This document shows, in pieces, positions 23,585 to 34,200 of a stretch of DNA of 64,000 nt. The stretch spans positions 3,844,001 through 3,908,000 of the forward strand of contig JAUDYN010000001.1 of the NCBI GenBank assembly GCA_030407005.1, given 5' to 3'. The notes beneath the pieces are model-generated. The model was not told where the DNA came from, made no database searches, and worked only from the letters and a program-made list of their open reading frames with translations. The stretch is from Desarmillaria ectypa (taxonomy: Eukaryota; Basidiomycota; Agaricomycetes; Agaricales; Physalacriaceae). The position numbers were made by a program, and so were the translations under genes. Every line of letters starts with the position of its first letter. Within the stretch, counting starts at the first letter, position 1.

Positions 23585-24350
23585 ATCACAGAACTAACAA
23601 TATCCATCTTCTGAGTTAACAGGACTACAAGACTAGTGAGGGTCAGAGAATGATGGACTGCCATTCATATTGCTATCCATAGTTGGTAACCTACTTCTTC
23701 ACCAGACCAGAAACTAGGGGGCAATGGACTGCCATCTGCACTATCATCCACTATCAGTAAGCTATTTTTCCATTAGACTAGAAACTATGTCAGGCATAAT
23801 GGACAGTGATCTTCCAGTAGAAGCCTACACCTCTACCTTAATATCACTAAGGATAGTGATCCTATATAGTTTTCCTTTAGGAGAATCATTTAGGAGTGTA
23901 AAAAGAGGGTGGATATAATAGAGCAGATTGCTACTTAACAAGATTTATTAGAGTGGATAGGTATAGAGGTAGGAAGTTGGCTTGATTCTAAAAAGTATAA
24001 AAGCACTAAATATAACTAGAGAAAAAAATCAATCAAGCTCATAGCATACTAAAGGAATAAATTTCTTATTCAAGCTTTCAGCTTAGCATACTTTAGCAGC
24101 CTCATGCCTAGTATTGCTAGTGGACAGCATGGAAGCTTATTGCTATTACCCAGAATTTGCTCTCAAAGCTCACTCCCTTAAAAGGATGTTGAGTCCCACT
24201 CTTTTGCTCTTCTCTGCTATCAGAAGCAGATCCATATCAATCTGAAGTGGGTGGCTCTTGCACCTTCCTATATACTTACTATATATTAAAGATCTTGTAA
24301 AAGCAAATTGATATTCTCTCACCAGAGAGTTTGCCAGCCTTATAGCAGTT
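23585..24350. repeat. Inverted repeat arm 2
   Basis: It is the reverse complement of the 20905-21665 arm. Its edge at about 24350 lies directly against TE7 integrase sequence, which suggests that it inserted there. Confidence 0.6.
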
Positions 24351-24756
24351 CTCTTCTTATTATTATATTGTGTTTTTATTTGCTCTGCTGATTTCTGCAA
24401 AGTGGCCTTTATCTTATCATGAATGTCCTTTATAGTACATTTGAATAATTCAGATATGGGGGTGCATAGTGGGGGTGTATATTGGAGTTAGATATAACTT
24501 GGAGATCTCTCTCATAGTTGACTTGAAAAGGGCTCTTGCCTGTGGCTGAGTAGATATAATTGTTGTGTTAGAATGCCATGAGTGGTAGCCATTCAGCCCA
24601 GTCAGTCTGTTGATGATTGATAAAGATCCTAAGATATTTTTTGATCATCTGGTTGGTGCACTCTGTTTGGCTGTTTATTTGGGGATGAAAGGCAGTGGAT
24701 GCATTATCTTTGATCTGTAGCATCTCATACATGTCTTTGAGGAATTTGAATATAAA
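24351..24756 (-). mobile_element. TE7 fragment: integrase C-terminal part
   Basis: The minus frame has the KSAEQIKTQYNNKK segment (equivalent to AAAQMKVQYDKQKQ of TE5) and, further right, integrase core remnants such as the complement of CAGTCAGTCTGTTGATGATTG. It continues after TE8 at 41729. Confidence 0.7.
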
Positions 24757-25153
24757 TGTTAGGACCCTGTCCTAGCATGTGATCTTGGGATGTTGAGTCA
24801 CTCTTGGGCTGTCTCATGTTCAGACAATCACCTGTGAATAAGAGGATTGCTAGTCTTTAGAAAAGTGAAATAGCAGGTGTATGATTTAAGTTTAGTTGAA
24901 AGATAGAGAGTATGTACAAAAAATACTCTACTTATATACTGAAAGTATAGTGCTAATAATAGATGAAACAATATGGTACATGTGTGGGACTGAAGGGAGT
25001 CAGATGACTGTGGTCCAGTAATGGCAAGGCTATTAGAAATAGATGGAGTTCTTGTGGATTGATAAGACTGAGAGAGTGTGAATGGTTGGATATGGATGGG
25101 ATGCATAAGCATTCTGATGTGGAAGTGATCAGATAATGGAAAAATCATAACAT
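24757..25153 (-). repeat. 3' LTR of TE8 (397 bp)
   Basis: On the plus strand it runs from TGTTAGGACCCTG to GAAAAATCATAACA, next to the polypurine tract complement TTACCCCCTTGTT. Confidence 0.9.
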
Positions 25154-25186
25154 TACCCCCTTGTTAAAGCAGTCATCCCAACTGCT

Positions 25187-25697
25187 CAGGTTCTTCTTCA
25201 GGGGTTTTGAGTTGTGACTTGGCTTGACTGATCTAGTACTGAGTAATCAGGCTTTCCCATGCATTTTTGTCTGGATTGATTATCCATCCTTGCATTGGGC
25301 AAGGTATGCAATGTTGCTGTTCTCAGAGTATTTGTGATCAATTATTTTGACCACCTTCTTGTCCTTGGTTATGATTTTGATATCGTATAAGGCTCAGTTG
25401 ACATTAGCCTTATATTCCACTATCACTTTCTTTGCATTTTCCATCTCTGTTTCTCGGACCCAAGAGTTATGCTCCCTTGTCCATCCTTTCCATTTGACAA
25501 GGTAGTCTATGACTTCTTTGGACAGTTGTCCTCATTTGGCATATACTCATTAAGTGTGGAAATCCAGGACTTTCTTGATTTCATATTCTTTCTGACCATT
25601 GATAAGGTCTGGGGGAGGAGGCAGTGGTTGTTGTTGGTTGGGGAATGAGGGTGCAATATAGGGGGTTAACAGTTTTTCATTAAACCATGGGTGTATC
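25187..25697 (-). pseudogene. TE8 integrase end and chromodomain, distal part
   Basis: Chromodomain and second chromo-like segment are on the complement (matches to YLVKWKGW and to NPDKNAWESLI). The frame is cut at 25697 by TE9 within the HWKIHPRFNEK motif. It resumes at 34201 after the duplicated GTATC. Confidence 0.75.
25693..25697. other. TE9 target-site duplication, left
   Basis: GTATC, repeated at 34196-34200. Confidence 0.93.
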
Positions 25698-26121
25698 TGT
25701 TACAATTTTTCCGTTATCTTATCTTATCCGAGTCATATCCATGACTCATCCATCTAATCTAGTCCAGAAACCGACTCGTATCCAGCTATTCGCCGGCTAC
25801 CACCCTCGTTCTCACCGTCTGCCACCCCAGACGACTCCCATTGGTTCTATGATCCTCCCAGATCGTCCTACTTCGACACCGTTGGTGCATGGACCGTAGT
25901 GTTTCACCTAAATATACACGCCATAGAAATACTATATAAACAGAGTAAACTAGTCAGTTGTACTCTATCTCTTGTTTTAATTAACACTATAAACCTCTTA
26001 CTCACACTACACTAAAGACTATTAGCGTAGTTCTCTCAATTGGGTGATCGTTCGAATGCGTAACGGCCCAGAGAGGATCAGCTGACTGTCCCAAGTCACG
26101 TGCTCAAGTCGGTGCATAACA
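25698..26121 (+). repeat. 5' LTR of TE9 (424 bp)
   Basis: TGTTACAATTTTTCC to GTCGGTGCATAACA. The same length as the 3' LTR. Confidence 0.95.
25933..25940 (+). promoter_or_regulatory. TATA box of the TE9 LTR promoter
   Basis: TATATAAA lies 27-34 bp upstream of ATCTCTTGTTTTA (25967-25979), the sequence expected at the transcript 5' end from the self-priming model. Confidence 0.65.
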
Positions 26122-26134
26122 TAAAACAAGAGAT
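26122..26134 (+). promoter_or_regulatory. TE9 self-priming primer-binding site
   Basis: TAAAACAAGAGAT follows the LTR directly and is the exact reverse complement of 25967-25979. This is the layout known from the Tf1 element of fission yeast, where the RNA 5' end primes its own reverse transcription. Confidence 0.8.
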
Positions 26135-26180
26135 TACCTATTCTTCTTCTATTACGCTAGCCATATAGAAGAAACCCCTC

Positions 26181-26403
26181 ATGTCCAGAGAAGACAGAAA
26201 TTCTCAAGAACCCCGAACCGTTTCCATTCGGTGGTGCCATACTATTATCTTTCTTTACGGTCCTCGCTGTACTTATCTATGAGGAAGAACTCCGGGCCTT
26301 GCTAAGAAGGCAACCCCAGAGACCAGAACCAGAACCCCGTCCCGCTCCACCCACCACCCATGACCTTCCCCGGGGGTTACCCCCCGCAAGACTGGGAGAA
26401 TGA
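26181..26403 (+). pseudogene. TE9 ORF0, frameshifted membrane peptide
   Basis: ATG at 26181 opens a frame matching TE5 ORF0. Compared with TE5, about 11 bp are missing after GTTTCCATT, which throws the hydrophobic part into frame 1 (GGAILLSFFTVLAVLIYEEE). That frame stays open past the TE5 stop, through a proline-rich tail, to TGA at 26401-26403. The longer tail may be the ancestral form, since TE5 ends at a TGA. Confidence 0.55.
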
Positions 26404-27379
26404 GAAGAGCTACCACTCGTTCGTCCCCGGGCCCGATTCATCGTCGGGCCTTCCTCCTCCTCCGAGGAGAGCAATAATTCGCGATCCCCGTCATGGGGAA
26501 TGGGGAGTCACAGAACTTCAGGCCCAGATTGCCCAATACGCTCGCGCTTACAACGCGAGGGCTGCCATCCTCCGTCACCAGATGGAACGACCCACCGTCG
26601 CACTGGAGCGACCAGCAGTCGGTCTCGAGGAGACCAAGGAACACAAGAGGGACGTATGGTCTGATGGGGATGAACCCCCGCCCCCATACCCCGGCCCCCC
26701 CCCCTCGTCCAAGAACCCCCGCCCTTCGCATATCCCAGCGAAGGTCCGACTCCCCATCGCTCAACAGCGACAGCAGCAGCAGGTCCGAATACTCCGGACC
26801 CCGATACCCTGATGATCCCCACATGGATCAAAACCACCCTTACGGCCCCTGGAGCCATGAGCAGTGGCCAAATGAGGAAGAGTTCTCCCTCTCCTCCCTC
26901 CCCATCATCGAAATCTCCGATGACGAGTCCGACGACGACATCGTCGGAGACAACACCCCGGTCCTGGCCGCTCCCCAAGCCCCTGACGACCCCTTCAACC
27001 CAGACGGACCTGATTACGTCTGGCCAGAGCTCTCCGACGTCGATCAGAGACTATTTGGTCCATACCGGACCGCAGCATGGGAAATTCAATGAAGGGACGT
27101 TGAAAACCATGATCTCTGGGGTGAACCCAGAATGGAAATGGATGAGTGGCTTGCCCTCAACAGGGGCGACCCCATCCGGGTACCAAGGGAAGGCCCTAGC
27201 AATGCCAGGGCCCTCATCGTCAACCACCGGATTCGCGCCAATCGCGACTGGTCAATTTTCGGTCCCTCCGCAGGGGATTGCTTTCCAGGGTTATTACCCA
27301 GAACCCCGCGGGAGCAACGAGAGCTGGACAGGACCCTCCAGCATCTCTGGAGGTTGGAGGTGGCACGAGAGGATTGAGG
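26360..27379 (+). pseudogene. TE9 ORF1: proline-rich, acidic protein of unknown function
   Basis: It begins MTFPGGYPPQDWENEKSY. A frame break between about 26480 and 26560 moves coding to another frame, which has RWNDPPSHW, ALRISQRRSDSP and the acidic ISDDESDDDIVGDN block. A TGA replaces Arg at 27090-27092. The end, MDEWLALNRGDPI to LQHLWRLEVARED, stops at 27375-27377. The block order is the same as in TE5 ORF1. Its 3' end overlaps gag. No known domain was recognised. Confidence 0.65.
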
Positions 27380-28894
27380 AGGGGCAAAAGCCTCAATACA
27401 ATACGTTTACCTATGATACAGGTTACTATGGAGGGATGGGATACCACCACCCTCAATATGAAATCTATCCGGATCATCCACCGGATACCCTGGTCATAAG
27501 CCCACGACCACTTCCCGACTCGCCCCCTCATCATAGGGTGCGTCACCAAGGATACCACCCCTATCAGGGTGGTAGTCTTCTCTTCGCAGGGGTGGGAGAA
27601 GAAATGGAAACAGAAGGAGTCCCTGCAGGAACTACCGCCGCAGGGGCGTCAAGAACCCCTGCCACAGCAGAAGAAACTCGGCAGCAGATGCGAACCGAGT
27701 TGCAGGAGAAAGAGCGGCGCATAGCAGAAATGCGCGACGAGCTCGACAAGGAGGACACCGCCCGTAAGACACTGGCGGACTATCTCTGAGTCCAAGAGCG
27801 CGAGAAAGAGCCGGAGAGGGGAAGACCACCAGGGCTGCCAAGAGGCTACCCAGGGTACAGGCTGGATCGATTCTCGATCCCAAGACCACCCCCTGGTCAG
27901 GGACCTCCTGACCCAATCCCAAACCCAGTCAGGAATGCTGCCGCTGATGCCCCCTACCTGGGCATCAAGCTGACCCTCGTCAAGGTCCCCACCCCATTCA
28001 AGGGGGACCATGACGATATTGAATGCTTCATAGGCGATTGCATCACCTATTTTGAAGTGTTCAGACACTATTTCCAGGTGCCATCGCACCTGGTACTATT
28101 CATGACATCCCACTTTGAGGGTGCCGCCAAAGATTGGTGGGTCTACAAAAGACCTGAATACTGGGTAGGCGATGCTTTTGATGGCACCGCCGCCCATTTC
28201 CGATACCCTGACTGGGCCGATTTCGTCGACCTAGTCACATGACAATTCCGAGATCCGGCGATCGAGGAAATCCACGAGAAGCGCATGTTTGACTTGCGCA
28301 TGGGAGCACAGCCCGCCTCCCACTACTTCTAGAAACTGGAAGAAGAAGCAAAGTTAGCGGGCCGGAGGACCGATGAGGCCGAACGCAGTGCAATGGTGAA
28401 GGCAGTACGGCTAGGAGTACCCAGCTCCTACACGACCTTCATATCAAATATGGGTGTGAGCATTCCGCGCTCATACCCAGAATGGAAGGAATGCATCCTC
28501 AGGATGTATGAAGAGCGACAGCAGAAATGGGTCTTTGACCAGACCACAAGTACGCCTCGGGATGGCCAGAAGCAGGGCCCGCATCCCCAGCAACAGCAAC
28601 CCAGCGGCAAGAACACCACTGGGGCGACAAGTTCCTCAGCTCCAAAGCCGAGTGCTGGGAGTGGAGGAGCCAGTCGGGATGCTGGAACGGGTAAGTGGAC
28701 GACGTACGGGGGGGCAGGGAAGGCCATGGACTGTAGACTGGCAACGAGCCGAGGGGCGCTGTTTCAGGTGCGACCAAAAGGGTCACCTGAGCAGGGATTG
28801 CCCTACAAGAAAAGAGAAGAATGTGGTGAGATACGTGGGGCCCACTGATGCAGTGGTGCCAAGCACCTCCAAGATCAAGGAGGTAAAAGAGTAG
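27202..28894 (+). pseudogene. TE9 gag
   Basis: The likely start is MPGPSSSTTGFAP (27202). Coiled coil (ELQEKERRIAEMRDELDKE, about 27695-27760), the Retrotrans_gag core (about 27990-28530, with WWVYKRPEYW and FISNMGVSIPRSY) and a CCHC knuckle (CFRCDQKGHLSRDC, about 28760-28800) follow. Stops lie at 27787 (TGA for Arg), 28240 (TGA) and 28329 (TAG for Gln). A one-base insertion near 28733 shifts the frame before the knuckle. It ends at TAG 28892-28894, conserved in TE3 and TE5. Confidence 0.85.
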
Positions 28895-28929
28895 GGCATC
28901 AAGGGTTCGATTCCCCTTGCACGCTCAAG
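28883..28929 (+). promoter_or_regulatory. Conserved 47-nt gag-pol junction (possible intron or recoding site)
   Basis: This stretch starts GTAAAAGAGTAG, which includes the gag stop, holds the hairpin CAAGGG-TTCGATTC-CCCTTG and ends CTCAAG. Removing it joins gag to the pol frame. TE3 and TE5 have the same length, the same GTAAAAGAGTAG start and AAG end. Pol is open in the -1 frame across it, so frameshifting is the alternative. No classic slippery heptamer was seen. Confidence 0.5.
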
Positions 28930-31900
28930 TCTCAAGGTGTGTCCTCGGCTTCTGCAGGTCGGACTAATTACTATGAAAACAGAAAATTACATACGAAAAA
29001 TATATCTATGACTTCACCGAAGCCGAAGACCAAGAAAGAATCAGCAAGAACAAACAGGTACGTCATACTCCTAGAAGACACTGACACTAGTATCTGTAGT
29101 GACAAATCCCGAACCTCCAATGAACTGGAGCAGGACTTGCCAAGTGGTGTTGGCGCCGCAACAAAGTCCAATGAGCAGTGCTCACCGGATACGCCGCTGA
29201 GCGCACAGCGACGAGCAGGGACCAGTAGGCGAGACTCCTTCGGGCCTCCCAGAAGTCCGACCGTCCCAGTACCTGCTTCGAGCAGCGGGGCAAGCTCACC
29301 AGTTCCGCCAGGGTCGGCGGAGGACCAGGACAGTGCCTCTAACCAAGGCCAGGCTCTACTTGGACGAACCGGTCTGGGGAGTGGAAAACTTGATGAAGCT
29401 GAGTACCAAACCGGGCCGGTAAGTTGCAGGGTTAACAACCATGCGAAGGTCGCCTTAGACACTAGCTGGGAGTCAATGACCAAGGAACTTCAAACTCCGT
29501 CGCGAGTGGTGCCGGCCGAGGAAAAGGGACAGGATCCCACTAGCGCCCAGGCAGTAAAAAGGGGGCATTTCAGCAGAACTACCATTGTTGAAGTACCCGA
29601 CGAAGAAGATAATACGGCTTTTAGGATGTGGCAAGACAGCCAATCTAAAGCCAGTATCCCGATATGCAGAACACTGGAAAAACAGAATCCTGACCTTCCA
29701 AACATATGGGGAAGCGTTGAACCCGATACCTATCTTAACAAGGGGGTATCAATCACTTCCGAATGTACGGGGAAGCAGGAAAAGTCTTCTGAATACACAG
29801 GGAAGCGGGACGGATTCCAATGGTTCAAACCATTTGGAATTGACTGGACGATGCACGCTATACGCGACTCCAAGAACTTGGCAAATGCCAAAGCGGTTCT
29901 CTCCATTTGGGTACACCCCAAACGACTTGGAGAAATCGATGATGAGCTCATTCGAAGCTTACAAATGGGAGAGAGCATTGCCCAGGAACAGCTCTATGAA
30001 TTACATGAACCCATTCGCTATATTTGCGGCACCAAGAGTTCCAGTTGGGACTTCTTGGTAGACATCCAACTTTCCCCATGTACCGGGAAAAGGGTATTGA
30101 CAACCTGAGCATTGTTGGATAGCAGTTGCATGGGCAGCTCTATCAACCGAACATATGTCCAACAACACCAGTTAGACACCAGGAAGGCCACAGCCCCTAT
30201 ACCGGTCTATAATGCCGATGGAACACGCAATAAGGCAGGGGACGTCACCGAGTTCGTAGAACTACGAATGACAATTGGAGGACACAGCGAGCGCATTGAC
30301 CTCGCAGTCACAGACTTAGGTTCCAAGACCGTATACTTGGGACACGACTGGCTTAAATGCCACAACCCTTTCGTTAACTGGAAGGCAGGGACCTTGACAT
30401 TTGGACGATGTCACTGTGTCCAAAACTACTTCACCCTGCCAGACGCAGATGAAGAGGACCGATGGGACGAAGAGCTCGAGGAAGGAGAAAGTATTCTTGC
30501 CGTCAATATGCAAGAAGAAATCATCCTTCATGCCGTCCATCATGCAAACGAGTTAGCAGCTGCAGCTAACGCTGAAAAACCAAAGCAGACGTTCGAGGAG
30601 CTCATACCTCCTCAGTATCAAAGCTTTAGAGATTTATTCTCTAAAGAAAGCTTTGATGAGTTACCAGAATGAAGACCCTGGGACCATGCAATCGAGTTGA
30701 TCCCCAACACAAAATCAACCTTGGATTGCAAGGTGTACCCGCTCAACCGCAATGAGCAGGAACAATTGGACAAGTTCTTAAATGAGAACTTAGACTCAGG
30801 ATGCATTTGTCCCTCGAAATCCCCAGTTCACCTCCCCTTTCTTCTTCATCAAGAAAAAGGATGGCTCTCTACGTCTGGTTCAAGATTACCGAAAGCTGAA
30901 TGAAATGACGATAAAGAATCGTTATCCCCTCCCGCTCATCTCCAAGCTAATCGACAAATTACGAGGAGCCAAATACTTCTCCAAGCTGGACGTGCGATGG
31001 GGTTACAACAATGTCCGTATTCGAGACGGAGACGAAGAGAAAGCCGCGTTCAGAACTAACCAAGGACTCTTTGAACCCACGGTAATGTTCTTCGGACTTA
31101 TCAATTCACCAGCCACATTCCAGTGGATGATGAATGACATATTCAAGGATTTGATCGCCGGAGGAAAGGTCACCATTTACCTTGATGACATACTCATTTT
31201 CATAAAATCCTTGACAGAACACCAGAACATAGTACGACAAGTACTCCAGCGACTTCGAGAAAACAAATTGTTCCTCAAAGCCGAGAAATGCGAGTTTGAG
31301 GTACTCAAGACAGAATACCTTGGGGTCATCATCAGCAAAGATGCCATTCACATGGACCCAGTCAAGATAGCAGGAATAGTGGAATGGCCAACCCCGATGA
31401 AGAAAAAGGAGCTGCAATCCTTCTTAGGCTTCACGAACTTTTACCAAAAGTTCATCAAGGACTATTCCAAGATAGTCCGTCCTCTTACCCAGTTAACCAG
31501 AAAAGTAGATTGGACCTGGGGATCAGAACAAGAACAAGCGTTTGATCAGATCAAGAAGCTGATGATGACAAACGTGGTTCTGATGATCCCTTCGGATGAC
31601 GGAAAGTTCCGAGTAGAAGCAGATGCGAGTGACGGAGCTATTGGCACCGTACTCAGCCAAGAAAAAGAAGGCAAATGGAGACCCATTGCCTTCACGTCCA
31701 AGGCGCTCACCGTTACCGAGCGCAACTATGAGATCTACGACAAAGAGTTGCTTGCCATCATGCTAGCATTAGAAGAATGGCATCACTACCTTATGGGCGC
31801 CAAAGAAACCATCAAAATCTGGACTGACCACCAGAATCTCCAATACTTCCAGAAACCCCAGAAGTTGAATTGCTGACAAGCGCGATGGGTCACCGAACTA

Positions 31901-33739
31901 GCGGAATACCACTTTATCCTTCAACATAAAGCTGGAACCGCTAATCAGAAGGCTGATCTTCTCAGTAGACGAGATGATCATGATCAAGGAAAAGAAGACA
32001 ATAAAGACATTGTCGTTCTATCCCCGGAACACTTCCATGCTTTGGTAATACCAACCATGGAAGAGAGAATCACGCGTATAAGAGACGCAACAAAGCAGAA
32101 GGAGCAGTGGGACCAGGGAATCGAAAAATCCCTCAACCATGAAAGAGGAATCACAGAGGAGAATGAAATCCTGTGGTACGATGGAAGAGTCTATGTCCCA
32201 AATGACTCGATACTACGCAGTGAAATCATGACACAATTCCATGATCATATCACCGCTGGACATCCCGGAATTGCCAAAACCAAAGAACTCATACTTCGTG
32301 AGTATTGGTGGCCGAAGATGAAGAAGGATGTTGAGTCTTACATCAAGAGATGTGAGACTTGTCAAAGAACGAAGAGCGATATGCAGGCTAAAGCTGCCCC
32401 TCTTCATCCCAATGCAATTCCCGATATGCCATGGACGCATATCTCAGTTGATATGGTAACTGGACTCCCTGAGTCAGATGGATTTGACACTCTACTGGTC
32501 ATTGTAGATCGTTTCTCAAAAAACATCCTCTTGATTCCATGCAACGAGGAGTTATCCGCAGAAGGATGGGCATTAATCCTTCGCAACCAAGTATATGCGA
32601 AGCATGGAATGCCGCAAGTAGTCATCTCTGACCGAGGACCCCAATTCATCTCACCATTCATGAAAGAACTCTATCGAATGCTAGACATCACCCAGAACAC
32701 GTCTACGGCATATCACCCACAGACAGATGGACAGACAGAGAGAGCCAACCAGGAGGTTGAAAAATACCTTCGGATCTTTGTCAACCACTGACAGACCGAC
32801 TGGGTAGCATGGCTACCCCTCGCCAAATTCACCCACAACAACCGAGTCCACTCGGCCACGGGCAAAAGTCCTTTCATGGTCCTATACGGACGAAACCCCC
32901 GACTCATTCCTGAGTCAATACAGAAAACCGGCTTTGCAAATCCTGCAGCCGTTGACTTCACAGAAACTATGGCCAAAGTCCATAAGGAGGTCCATGAAGC
33001 ATTGGAGAAAGCTGCAGCACAAATGAAGGCGCAATACGACAAGAAGAAGCAGACTCAACGAGAGTACTGGATTGGAGATAAGGTATGGCTTGATACTGCC
33101 AACCTTCACCTTCCACGACCAAAGAAGAAGCTTGATGATAAACGAACGGGACCGTTCGAAATCGTTGAAAAGTCGGGAGCAGCAGCATACAAGCTGAAAC
33201 TACCACCCCACTGGAAGATCCATCCCCGGTTCAATGAGAAATTGCTGACTCCATACGTCGCACCCTCATTTGCGAATCAAGAACAACCGCCGTCTCCTCC
33301 TCCGGACCTCGTCGACAGTCAAGAAGAGTACGAAATCGAAGAAGTCTTGGACTCGCGCACCAGAAAGGTACGGTCCAAGCGAGGACAACCATCTAGGGAA
33401 GTCACAGACTACCTAGTTAAATGGAAGGGATGGACTCGTGAACACAATTCATGGGTCCGAGAGAACAAAATGAAGAACGCCTCGGAAGCAATCCAAGAGT
33501 ATCAGGCCAGCGTAAACCGCGCCATATACACTCCAAAAATCGCAACCAGGAAAATAGTGGTCAAAATACTGGACCACGAATATTCGGAACACGGCGATGT
33601 AGCCTACCTCACCAAAAGAACAGATGGACGCATCAAGTGGATTATCAATCCAGACAAAGAAATATGGAAAAAGCTGATTGATGAGTACTGGGTCAATCAA
33701 ATTGCAACACAGTGCGACACTCCTTTGGAAGAGCCTTAG
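28930..33739 (+). pseudogene. TE9 pol: protease, RT, RNase H, integrase, chromodomain
   Basis: A Ser/Lys-rich linker opens the frame. The protease motif at 30118-30126 reads D-S-S instead of D-S-G (CG to CA in the Gly codon). RT (about 30620-31330) keeps YLDDILIF. RNase H runs to about 31960 (EADASDGAIGT, KADLLSR). Integrase has HHCC (about 32240-32365) and D, D, E residues in VSVDMVTGL-type, VISDRGPQF and PQTDGQTERANQE contexts. The chromodomain (about 33320-33490, YLVKWKGWTREHNSWV) and a second chromo-like segment (about 33540-33710) end at TAG 33737-33739. Stops are TGA at 30109, 30670, 31876 and 32789, with one extra base near 30824. Confidence 0.92.
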
Positions 33740-33771
33740 CAGTCGGGACGACTGCTTTAACAAGGGGGTAA

Positions 33772-34195
33772 TGTTATGATTTTTCCGTTATCTTATCTTA
33801 TCCGAGTCATATCCATGACTCATCCATCTAATCTAGTCCAGAAACCGACTCGTATCCAGCTATTCGCCGGCTACCACCCTCGTTCTCACCATCTGCCACC
33901 CCAGACGACTCCCATTGGTTCTATGATCCTCCCAGATCGTCCTACTTTGACACCGTTGGTGCATGGACTGTAGTGTTTCACCTAAATATACATGCCGTAG
34001 AAATACTATATAAACAGAGTAAACTAGTCAGTTGTACTCTATCTCTTGTTTTAATTAACACTATAAACCTCTTACTCGCACTACACTAAAGACTATTAGC
34101 GTAGTTCTCTCAATTGGGTGATCATTCGAACACGTAATGGCCCAGAGAGGATCAGCTGACTGTCCCAAGTCACGTGCTCAAGTCGGTGCATAACA
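33772..34195 (+). repeat. 3' LTR of TE9 (424 bp)
   Basis: TGTTATGATTTTTCC to GTCGGTGCATAACA, preceded by the polypurine tract AACAAGGGGGTAA. Confidence 0.95.
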
Positions 34196-34200
34196 GTATC
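34196..34200. other. TE9 target-site duplication, right
   Basis: GTATC, the same as at 25693-25697. TE8 coding resumes immediately after it. Confidence 0.93.

Larger units (their letters stand above)
25698..34195 (+). mobile_element. TE9: full-length, youngest chromodomain Ty3/Gypsy element (8.5 kb)
   Basis: Two 424-bp LTRs, a perfect GTATC duplication and the whole coding set on the plus strand define it. It lies inside TE8 and belongs to the same family as TE5. By eye the LTRs differ at 12 sites, all transitions at CpG positions. Stops (27090, 27787, 28240, 28329, 30109, 30670, 31876, 32789) and at least three frame breaks prevent autonomous movement. Confidence 0.95.

Noticed and set aside
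20606..24350. Host gene in the AT-rich stretch (such as the 68-codon minus frame at 22757)
   Set aside because: Short frame, no domain, no partner exons and surrounded by decayed repeats.
28895..28925. tRNA-like T-arm (GGGTTCGATTCCCC) suggesting a tRNA gene
   Set aside because: No matching acceptor stem, anticodon arm or A-box could be folded around it. The stretch lies in the conserved gag-pol junction of the retroelement.
28883..28957. A 75-nt GT-AG intron ending at TCTGCAG
   Set aside because: It leaves the gag frame unchanged and meets a TGA soon after, so it would not connect to pol. The 47-nt version does.
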